This document shows positions 1-6,474 of a stretch of 38,326 nt of DNA, piece by piece. The position numbers and the translations under genes are program-made. The notes beneath the pieces were generated by a model. It was not told the DNA's origin. It did no database searches and saw only the letters and a program-made list of their open reading frames with translations. This DNA comes from Bauldia sp. (GTDB lineage Bacteria; Pseudomonadota; Alphaproteobacteria; Rhizobiales; Kaistiaceae), in NCBI RefSeq assembly GCF_020442045.1, contig NZ_JAGRLA010000152.1, positions 1-38,326 of the forward strand, given 5' to 3'. The stretch's first letter is position 1; each line of letters begins with the position of its first letter.

Positions 1-1
1 G

Positions 2-36
2 GGCGGGCCGCTCCCTTCGGGAGAGTCCGGCCCGCC
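2..36 (+). terminator. GC-rich nested hairpin at the window start
   Basis: Bases 2-10 pair with 28-36 (9 bp). Inside this, 11-15 pair with 19-23 around a TTC loop. No T-tract follows, so this is either the structured 3' end of a gene to the left of the window or a leader element of the next gene. It is the only clear structure in bases 1-131. Confidence 0.45.
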
Positions 37-131
37 TGTTGAGCCTGGCAACCATCCCGTATTAACTTCGTGCCGCGATCTCGGGGGGCCGAGCCGCGAC
101 CTTCCTCGCAGCCACGGCGGGATATGCAGCG

Positions 132-1394
132 ATGAACAGGATGCTTGACAGTCAAGTGCGGAAGCTCGTCCGGACGGGCACGCTGGAGCTTGTCGATGCG
201 CAGGGCACTACCAGGACCTATGGTGACGGAACTGGCAGGAAGATCCGTCTCCGATTCACCCGGAAAAGCGCCGAGCGCAACATCATGCTCAATCCCGGGC
301 TCAAGTTCGGCGAAGAGTTCATGGATGGCGGCTTCGTCTTCGACGAAGGCTCGATATACGACTTCCTGGAGCTCGTCTTCTCGAGTCTCAAGGATCGCTT
401 CCCGAACAAGTGGATGGAGTTCGGCGCCAGGCTTCGCTTCGCCACGCGCAGGCTGCGCCAGGCCAACAGCCAGCGCAAGGCGCGGCGCAACGTCGCCCAT
501 CACTACGACCTCGACGGGCGGCTCTATTCCCTTTTCCTCGACAACGACCAGCAATATTCCTGCGCCTATTTCGAGCCCGGCGAGACCGATCTCGAAGTCG
601 CCCAGCTCGCCAAGAAGCGGCATCTCGCCTCAAAGCTCGCGCTGAAGCCCGGCCAGAAGGTCCTCGACATCGGCTCGGGCTGGGGCGGCCTCGGTCTCTA
701 TCTCGCCGAACGGTGCGGCGTCGAGGTGACCGGGGTGACGCTGTCGGAAGAGCAGTATGAGACCTCGAACCGGCGCGCGAAGGAGCGCGGCCTCTCCGAC
801 CGGGCCCGGTTCCTCCTCCAGGACTACCGCACGGTCGATGGGCCCTTCGACCGCATCGTTTCGGTCGGCATGTTCGAGCATGTCGGAGTCGGCCATTTCC
901 GCGAATATTTCGACACCTGCCGCAATCTGCTCACCCCGGACGGCGTCATGCTGCTCCATTCGATCGGACGCTTCGACGGTCCCGGCGACACCAATTCCTG
1001 GATCCAGAAATACATCTTCCCCGGTGGCTATATCCCGGCGATCTCGGAGACCGTGCCGGCGATCGAGCGCTCCGGCCTGCTGATCACCGATGTCGAGATC
1101 CTGCGGCTTCACTATGCCAAGACGCTGCGGGTCTGGCGCGAGCGCTTCCTCGCCCGCCGCGAAGAGGCCAAGGCGATCTACGACGAGCGCTTCTGCCGGA
1201 TGTGGGAATACTACCTCGCGGCGTCGGAAACCTCCTTCCGCTACTGGGATCTGATGAATTTCCAGATCCAGATCACCCGCGACCAGAACGTCCTGCCGCT
1301 GACGCGCAACTACATGATCGAGGAGGAAGAGCGGCTCAGGGCCGAGGACGAGCGGGCGCTGGGCGGCGGCGCTTTCAAGATGGCGGGCGAATAG
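132..1394 (+). CDS. cfa: Cyclopropane-fatty-acid-phospholipid synthase family methyltransferase
   Basis: A SAM-dependent methyltransferase of the Cfa/mycolic-acid-cyclopropane-synthase family, which adds a methylene group from SAM across the double bond of unsaturated phospholipid acyl chains at the membrane. The 420-residue length fits the family. An N-terminal domain (about 1-120) precedes the catalytic part. Visible there are HHYD (about 123-126), QYSCAYF around Cys144, the SAM-binding glycine motif VLDIGSGWGG (177-186), MFEHVG (about 247-252), the His of LLHSIG (276), QKYIFPGG (about 292-299) and the Tyr of LHYAKTL (about 328). These match the Cys/Glu/His/Tyr active-site set known for E. 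coli Cfa. The start is ATG 132; a second in-frame ATG lies at 141 and neither has a strong ribosome site. It appears to be a single-gene unit. The substrate could be another unsaturated lipid, because the family also includes tuberculostearic-acid-type enzymes. Confidence 0.88.
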   Translation: MNRMLDSQVRKLVRTGTLELVDAQGTTRTYGDGTGRKIRLRFTRKSAERNIMLNPGLKFGEEFMDGGFVFDEGSIYDFLELVFSSLKDRFPNKWMEFGARLRFATRRLRQANSQRKARRNVAHHYDLDGRLYSLFLDNDQQYSCAYFEPGETDLEVAQLAKKRHLASKLALKPGQKVLDIGSGWGGLGLYLAERCGVEVTGVTLSEEQYETSNRRAKERGLSDRARFLLQDYRTVDGPFDRIVSVGMFEHVGVGHFREYFDTCRNLLTPDGVMLLHSIGRFDGPGDTNSWIQKYIFPGGYIPAISETVPAIERSGLLITDVEILRLHYAKTLRVWRERFLARREEAKAIYDERFCRMWEYYLAASETSFRYWDLMNFQIQITRDQNVLPLTRNYMIEEEERLRAEDERALGGGAFKMAGE

Positions 1395-1553
1395 CCGCCG
1401 GGTTCCGGTGGTTCCACCCCCGTTCGAATCGCGGCGTCCAACTCCCGAGTCGGCAAGCGCCAAGCGAAATATTGCTGACGCCGTTGTGGAGAAGCGTGAA
1501 TCCCGTGCGCTCTCGTGACGGTGGCGGATGCGCGCTTTCACCGGCCGGCGCCG

Positions 1554-1569
1554 ACGCTTAAGAAAGCGT
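1554..1569 (+). repeat. Perfect 6-bp hairpin upstream of the cfa terminator
   Basis: ACGCTT and AAGCGT form a perfect stem around an AAGA tetraloop, three bases before the T-tailed hairpin at 1573-1601. It may be part of a bipartite 3' end for cfa or for a short transcript from the 1395-1553 gap. The gap between cfa and dnaB (1395-1723) holds no credible protein gene; these two hairpins are its only clear structures. Confidence 0.4.
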
Positions 1570-1572
1570 TAA

Positions 1573-1601
1573 GAGAGTGCGAATCGCGTACTCTCCTTTT
1601 T
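1573..1601 (+). terminator. Rho-independent terminator between cfa and dnaB
   Basis: Bases 1573-1581 pair with 1587-1595 (9 bp with one G-T wobble) around a five-base loop, followed by C and five T (1597-1601). It lies about 180 bp after the cfa stop, which is unusually far for a simple gene-end terminator, and about 120 bp before the dnaB start. Confidence 0.75.
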
Positions 1602-1723
1602 CCGGCAGCGGCCGGGACCCGTGTCTCCGTTCGGCTTGGCACTTTGCGTAGCGCGTCGACGCCGGCGCGAGTCAATGCCATTCGGGCGTGCAGGGTCAGG
1701 CCGAGAACAAGGGACTTTCGAGA

Positions 1724-3214
1724 ATGGCGCTTGCGGCACGTGCGATACCGGAGAGAACCGAGAGCTATCGCGCCGCTCCCCAGAATGTCGACGCCGAGCA
1801 GGCCCTGCTCGGCGCGATCCTGGTCAATAACGAAGCCTTCTACCGGGTCTCCGATTTCCTCCTTCCCGAGCATTTCTTCGAGCCGGTCCACCGCTCGATC
1901 TACCAGGTCGCCGGCGAGCTGATCCGGGCCAACAAGATCGCGAGCCCGGTCACCATCAAGACCTTCCTGCCGGCCGACCTTGCCATCGGCGACATCAACC
2001 TCGCCCAGTATGTCGCGCGGCTGGCGGCGGAGGCGACGACCATCCTCAACGCGGAGGACTACGGGCGTTCGATCCACGACCTTTCGATCCGCCGCGCGCT
2101 GATCGGCGTCGGCGAGGACATGGTCAACGTCGCCTATGACGCTCCGGTCGACAAGCCGCCGCGCGACCAGATCGAGGATGCCGAGAAGCGGCTCTACGAG
2201 CTCGCCGAGCACGGCAAGTTCGAGGGCGGCTTCCACGCCTTCGAGACCGCGCTGCTCACCGCGATCGACATGGCGAGCGCCGCCTATCAGCGCGACGGCC
2301 ACCTCTCCGGCCTTGCCACCGGCCTCGACGATCTCGACCGGCTGATGGGCGGGCTCCAGCCCTCGGACCTGGTCATCCTCGCCGGCCGTCCGGGCATGGG
2401 CAAGACGTCGCTCGCCACCAACATCGCCTTCAACATCGCCAGGGCCTGGCGCGGCGAGACCCAGCCGGACGGCACCATGAAGACCGTCGACGGCGGCATC
2501 GTCGGCTTCTTCTCGCTGGAAATGTCGTCCGAGCAGCTCGCCACCCGCATCATCGCCGAGCAATCGGGCGTGCCCTCCTCCGATATCCGCCGCGGCCGGA
2601 TTACCGAGGACCAGTTCTCCCATGTCGTCGCGGCGGCCCGCGAGATGAACCGCATCCCGCTCTACGTCGACCAGACCGGTGGTCTCGGCATCGGCCAGCT
2701 TGCTGCCCGTGCGAGGCGGCTGAAGCGCCAGCGCGGCCTCGACCTGCTGATCGTCGATTATCTCCAGCTGATGCAGGGATCGAGCAAGCGCGGGTCCGAC
2801 AACCGGGTCCAGGAAGTCACCGAGATCACCAACAATCTCAAAGCACTCGGAAAGGAGCTTAACGTTCCGATCGTCGCTCTCTCGCAGCTTTCGCGTCAGG
2901 TCGAGAACCGCGACGACAAGCGGCCGCAGCTCTCCGACCTTCGTGAATCGGGCTCGATCGAGCAGGACGCGGACGTCGTGCTCTTCGTCTATCGCGAGGA
3001 ATATTACCTCAAGAACAAGGAGCCGAAGCCCGGCACCGTCGAATACGAGCAGTGGCAGGACGAGATGAACCAGGTCCACGGCATAGCCGAAGTGCTGATC
3101 GGCAAGCAGAGGCATGGCCCGACGGGCACGGTCAGGCTACTCTTCGAGGATCGGCTCACCCGCTTCTCGAACCTGGCGCAGGAAGACCACCTGCCGGCGC
3201 CCTTCGGTTCGTGA
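1724..3214 (+). CDS. dnaB: Replicative DNA helicase DnaB
   Basis: The hexameric 5'-3' helicase that unwinds DNA at the replication fork and recruits primase. The 496-residue protein has the DnaB N-terminal helical domain (about 15-120) beginning with PQNVDAEQALLGAIL, then a RecA-fold motor. Walker A is GRPGMGKT (221-228). The Walker B-type strand LLIVDYLQLM and the ALSQLSRQVE and LRESGSIEQDADVVLFVYR motifs follow in order. I chose ATG 1724 because AAGGGA (1709-1714) sits at good spacing. An in-frame GTG at 1688 would add 12 residues that do not look like a DnaB N-terminus. No intein is visible. In many relatives dnaB is followed by alr; here about 5.8 kb of other genes lie between. Confidence 0.96.
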   Translation: MALAARAIPERTESYRAAPQNVDAEQALLGAILVNNEAFYRVSDFLLPEHFFEPVHRSIYQVAGELIRANKIASPVTIKTFLPADLAIGDINLAQYVARLAAEATTILNAEDYGRSIHDLSIRRALIGVGEDMVNVAYDAPVDKPPRDQIEDAEKRLYELAEHGKFEGGFHAFETALLTAIDMASAAYQRDGHLSGLATGLDDLDRLMGGLQPSDLVILAGRPGMGKTSLATNIAFNIARAWRGETQPDGTMKTVDGGIVGFFSLEMSSEQLATRIIAEQSGVPSSDIRRGRITEDQFSHVVAAAREMNRIPLYVDQTGGLGIGQLAARARRLKRQRGLDLLIVDYLQLMQGSSKRGSDNRVQEVTEITNNLKALGKELNVPIVALSQLSRQVENRDDKRPQLSDLRESGSIEQDADVVLFVYREEYYLKNKEPKPGTVEYEQWQDEMNQVHGIAEVLIGKQRHGPTGTVRLLFEDRLTRFSNLAQEDHLPAPFGS

Positions 3215-3236
3215 GGCGAAGCGGACGAAGGACAGG

Positions 3237-3767
3237 ATGATCTTCAAGCTATTCGGGAAGAAGGGTTCCGGCGGCAGCGGCGTCGAGGTCGGCGGCACCA
3301 AGGAACTCCTCCACCTCACCCAGCCAGTCGACGCGCCGGTCGACCGCGCTTTCGCCGTCTTCGTGGACGAGTTCGACCGCTGGTGGCCGCGCGACCACAC
3401 CTGGGGCAAGGACCGCCTCAAGACGATCGGCATCGAGCCGAGGATGGGTGGCGCCTGCTACGAGGAAACCCAGGACGGCGAGCGCAAGGTCTGGGGCTCG
3501 GTGCTTGCCTTCGACCGGCCCGGCCATATCGTCCTCGCCTGGCAGATCGGACCCGACCGCGGCCCGGAAGGCAGCGAAGCCACGGCCAGCCGCGTCGACG
3601 TCCGCTTCTCCCCCGCCGAGGACGGCAAGACCAACGTCCTCGTGGTCCATCGCGATTTCTTCCGCCACGGCGAGGGCTGGGAGAAATACCGCGAGGATAT
3701 GGCCGCCGGCAAAGGCTGGCCGACCATCATCGGCCACTATGTGAGGGCCGTCGAAGGCGAAGGCTGA
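3237..3767 (+). CDS. SRPBCC/AHSA1-like domain protein
   Basis: A 176-residue protein whose central part reads like an Activator-of-Hsp90-ATPase-homologue (AHSA1/SRPBCC) fold. Visible are the early strand with PVDAPVDRAFAVFVDEFDRWWP, the GGACYEE strand, KVWGSVLAFDRPGHIVLAWQIG, and a final amphipathic helix with GW and GHY. Family members bind hydrophobic ligands or modulate partners; none is named here. A basic, glycine-rich N-terminus (about 1-18) precedes the fold. The ATG at 3237 follows an AGGACAGG stretch, and the gene starts 22 bp after the dnaB stop, so read-through from dnaB is possible. It converges on the xylulokinase-type gene, with 55 bp between the stops. Confidence 0.72.
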   Translation: MIFKLFGKKGSGGSGVEVGGTKELLHLTQPVDAPVDRAFAVFVDEFDRWWPRDHTWGKDRLKTIGIEPRMGGACYEETQDGERKVWGSVLAFDRPGHIVLAWQIGPDRGPEGSEATASRVDVRFSPAEDGKTNVLVVHRDFFRHGEGWEKYREDMAAGKGWPTIIGHYVRAVEGEG

Positions 3768-3797
3768 CCGGCCCCGGCGGCGGTGGCCGAGACTGCG

Positions 3798-3814
3798 GCG
3801 GCGCCAAGCGCCGC
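3798..3814. repeat. 7-bp hairpin between convergent genes
   Basis: Bases 3798-3804 pair perfectly with 3808-3814 around a CAA loop, in the 55-bp gap between the convergent stops. No T-run lies on either side, so a terminator role is possible but unproven. Confidence 0.35.
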
Positions 3815-3822
3815 GGTGGCGA

Positions 3823-5289
3823 TCAGTCGCGCCGGGTCGCGCGTTCCGCCCGGTAGAGCTTGCGGAAGATCGCCTGTTTCTCCCGGTAGGCCGGGACGAG
3901 ATCGGGATCGGGCATGATCGTCTCTTCCTCCTCCGGGGCGGTGCACACGTCAACGACCGAAGCCCCGGTCTTGGCGATGATCGCCATCCGCGCAGCACCC
4001 AGCGCCGGTCCGAGGTCGGCGCCCCGGTAGCGGACCAGCGGCCGTTCCAGCACCGTCGCGATGATCCGCGCCCAGAGCCGGCTCTTCGACCCGCCGCCGA
4101 GGAATCCCGGCCGCTCGACGATCGCGCCGGCCGCGTCGAGGCAGTCCTGCGCGTCGCGGAGGGAATAGGCGACGCCTTCCAGCACCGCCTGCACCATCTC
4201 CGTCCGGGTCGTCGCCTGGTCGAGGCCGAAGAAGGCGCCGCGGGCGTCCGGGTCGTCATGCGGCGTACGCTCGCCGGTCAGATACGGCAGGAAGATCACC
4301 GGCGATGGCGCCCCGTAATCCTTGCCGACTGCGGCAAGCTCGGCGTCGGTGTCGCTTTCGCCGAGCACCTTCATCAGCCAGGCGAGCGGGCTCGCGCCGT
4401 TGAGCAGCGCCCCCATCTGGAACCAGCGGCCCGGCACGCAATGGGCGAAGTTGTGGACCAGCGTCTCGGGCTTCGGCGCGTAGCGGTCCTGCGCCACCAC
4501 ATAGACCCCCGCCGTGCCGAGCGAGAGAAACCCCTGCCCGGTCTCGACGCAGCCGATCCCGGCAGCGCCGGTGCCGCCGTCACCGCCGCCGCCGGCAACC
4601 GGGATGCCCGCCGACAGGCCGAGCTTCGCCGCCACCGACGGCAGAAGCTCGCCCGAAACGTCAGTTCCCTCGACCAGCCTCGGCAACTGGTCCGGCCTGA
4701 GCCCGACCGCCGCGACGACGCGCTCCGACCATGTCCTTGCGCGCTCGTCGAACATCTGGGTCCCGGCGGCGTCCGACATGTCGGTCACCACCTCGCCGGT
4801 CAGCCACAGCCTCACATAGTCCTTGGCGAGCATGACGACGGCGATCCGCCCGAACAGCTCCGGCTCGTGCTTCCTCAGCCACGCCGCCTTGCCGGCGCTG
4901 AGGCCCGGCATGGCGATGACCCCGGTGATCTCGGCGATGTCGGGCACGGCCGCGGTCAGTTCGGCGCATTCCTCGGCGCCGCGGCCGTCATTCCACAGGA
5001 TCGCGTTGCGGAGCGGCCGGTGGTCCTTGTCCAGGGTCACCAGCGAATGCATCTGGCCGGAAAGCCCGATCGCCGCCACCCGGCCATAGGCTTCCGGCGC
5101 GGCCTGGCGCACCTCCGCCAGCGCCGCTTCGACGGCCCTGATCCAGCCGTCCGGTTCCTGCTCGCGGACGCCATGCACGGGACTGAGGGTCGGATGCGGC
5201 ACGGACGCGCTGGCAAGCAGCGTCTGGGCCTCGTCGACGAGGATCGCCTTCACCGCCGTCGTGCCGACGTCGATGCCGATAATGGTCAT
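3823..5289 (-). CDS. xylB: Xylulokinase-type FGGY carbohydrate kinase
   Basis: An ATP-dependent sugar kinase; the family archetype phosphorylates D-xylulose at C5. The 488-residue length matches XylB. The N-terminal phosphate loop IGIDVGTTAVK (4-14), the substrate motif GLSGQMH (75-81), WND (99-101), and GGGGDGGTGAAGIG with Asp237 at the catalytic-base position (E. coli Asp233) are all visible, as are the C-terminal GGGSKS and LGPALGAARMA motifs. Start ATG 5289 is preceded by a strong GGAGGAG site. It is the last gene of the minus-strand operon, 94 bp after the hydrolase stop. No xylose isomerase, transporter or pentose regulator is in the window, so the natural substrate may not be xylulose. 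The partners suggest a ketose or ketol feeding a TPP-dependent dehydrogenase. Substrate is uncertain; the kinase family is not. Confidence 0.88.
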   Translation of the reverse strand: MTIIGIDVGTTAVKAILVDEAQTLLASASVPHPTLSPVHGVREQEPDGWIRAVEAALAEVRQAAPEAYGRVAAIGLSGQMHSLVTLDKDHRPLRNAILWNDGRGAEECAELTAAVPDIAEITGVIAMPGLSAGKAAWLRKHEPELFGRIAVVMLAKDYVRLWLTGEVVTDMSDAAGTQMFDERARTWSERVVAAVGLRPDQLPRLVEGTDVSGELLPSVAAKLGLSAGIPVAGGGGDGGTGAAGIGCVETGQGFLSLGTAGVYVVAQDRYAPKPETLVHNFAHCVPGRWFQMGALLNGASPLAWLMKVLGESDTDAELAAVGKDYGAPSPVIFLPYLTGERTPHDDPDARGAFFGLDQATTRTEMVQAVLEGVAYSLRDAQDCLDAAGAIVERPGFLGGGSKSRLWARIIATVLERPLVRYRGADLGPALGAARMAIIAKTGASVVDVCTAPEEEETIMPDPDLVPAYREKQAIFRKLYRAERATRRD

Positions 5290-5383
5290 GCTGCCCCCGT
5301 CTCCTCCCCCGGCGCGGCCCCGCGTCGCGGCCTGTCCTCCCCGGCTCCTTACACCGTGGCGGCGTCGGAGCCGAGTCCCCCCC

Positions 5384-6196
5384 TCACGCCGCGGCGTCGT
5401 CTCCGCCGGCCAGGAAGGCCCGGATCAGGGCATTCACTTCCGGATGGCTCTCGATATGGGGCAGATGTCCGGTATTCTCGACGACATGGAGCCTGGCGCC
5501 AAGCGCTCCGGCGGCTTCCTCGGCCAGCGGGTTGACCAGGTCGTTCGCGCCCCAGACCACCGTCACCGGCAGGCCTCGCTTGCCGATTCCGGCGACGGCC
5601 TCGGCCATGTCGAAATGGGCGGTCTCCAGGTGCCCCGCGACCTTGCGGAGGGCCTCGCGCGCGCCCGGCTCGGAAATCTGGGCGAGCGCCCGCGCCGTCA
5701 TCTGCGGGCTGATCAGCCGCTTCCGCTCGACCAGCCGCTCGAGCACCGCGCTCGCCTCGTCGAGCGTCTCCATCTCGGTGAGCGCCGAGAGGAAGCCGGT
5801 ATCGATCCCCTGCCCGACCCCGGCCGGCGCCAGCAGGAAGAGCGAGGCGACGAGATCGGGATGGCGATGGGCGAGATCGATCGCGACGGCGCCGCCGAGC
5901 GAATGGCCGACGACGTGGACCGGTCCGGCATCGCGGAGCTTCAGGAACCCCGCGACGAGATCGGTCAGGGCCGCGATGCCGCCCTCGCCGATGGCCCGGT
6001 CGGACTGGCCGTGGCCGGGCAGGTCGATCGCCACGGTCGCGGCATAGCTGGCCACGTCGCGCTGGGTCAGCAGCCAGGTCAGCCGGTCGGCGCCGAAGCC
6101 GTGAAGCAGCAGCACCGGCGGCCCCTCGTCTCCGGCGGAGAGATAGGAGAGCCGCTTTCCAGCGATATCGACCGTCGATTCCCGGCTCGTTGCCAT
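5384..6196 (-). CDS. AcoC-like alpha/beta-fold hydrolase
   Basis: A 270-residue alpha/beta hydrolase. LLLHGFGADRLTW (29-41) forms the oxyanion region, the nucleophile elbow is GHSLGG with Ser99, and a WGANDLVNP strand carries the acidic residue. His in NTGHLPHIE completes the triad. The N-terminus (VDIAGKRLSYL) and the overall layout resemble the C-terminal half of AcoC, the unusual E2 component of acetoin dehydrogenase, in which a lipoyl domain is fused to an alpha/beta hydrolase fold. Here the lipoyl domain is a separate gene just upstream (19 bp between). Start ATG 6196 has a good GGGAGG site. Inference: it acts as the acyltransferase or thioesterase partner of the E1 encoded two genes upstream. 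A generic esterase is the alternative. Confidence 0.72.
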   Translation of the reverse strand: MATSRESTVDIAGKRLSYLSAGDEGPPVLLLHGFGADRLTWLLTQRDVASYAATVAIDLPGHGQSDRAIGEGGIAALTDLVAGFLKLRDAGPVHVVGHSLGGAVAIDLAHRHPDLVASLFLLAPAGVGQGIDTGFLSALTEMETLDEASAVLERLVERKRLISPQMTARALAQISEPGAREALRKVAGHLETAHFDMAEAVAGIGKRGLPVTVVWGANDLVNPLAEEAAGALGARLHVVENTGHLPHIESHPEVNALIRAFLAGGDDAAA

Positions 6197-6215
6197 GCCG
6201 CCTCCCAGGCTCGCG

Positions 6216-6455
6216 CTACTCGGTCTCGATGATGCCGAGGGTCGTGCCGACCTTGGCGATCTCGTCGGCCGGGATCGCGATCGACTTCAGCACGCCACTC
6301 GCCGGCGCCTCGAGCTCGAGCGTCACCTTCGGCGTCGTGACGATCACCACCTGCTCGCCCTCCTCGACGGCGTCGCCCTCGGCCTTCAGCCATTCGTCGA
6401 TCTGGGCTTCCTCGATATCGACGCCGAGTTGCGGCATCACGATCGGAACATCCAC
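6216..6455 (-). CDS. Stand-alone lipoyl (biotinyl_lipoyl) domain protein
   Basis: A 79-residue protein that is essentially one lipoyl domain. The first strand is VPIVMPQLGVDIEEA, a turn and strand follow with EGDAVEEGEQVVIV, and the swinging-arm hairpin is TTPKVTLELEAPASG with Lys43 as the likely lipoylated residue. It would carry the acyl group from the E1 active site. Its start is GTG 6455 with a clear AGAGGAG site, 19 bp after the E1 stop, and it is followed 19 bp later by the hydrolase. The fused AcoC protein has both parts in one chain, so this looks like a naturally split E2 with its own ribosome site rather than a random frameshift. The pre-lysine residue is Pro (TPK) instead of the common Asp (TDK). 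Confidence 0.85.
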   Translation of the reverse strand: MDVPIVMPQLGVDIEEAQIDEWLKAEGDAVEEGEQVVIVTTPKVTLELEAPASGVLKSIAIPADEIAKVGTTLGIIETE

Positions 6456-6474
6456 GGGTCTTCTCCTCTTCGAT

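Noticed and set aside
1413..1445. GTTCGAATC, a tRNA T-loop-like motif, after cfa
   Set aside because: The T stem has a mismatch, and no acceptor, anticodon or D arm can be folded around it; no tRNA remnant can be supported.
1538..3115. A 525-codon open frame antisense to dnaB
   Set aside because: Shadow of the dnaB reading frame; composition biased and no ribosome site or domain.
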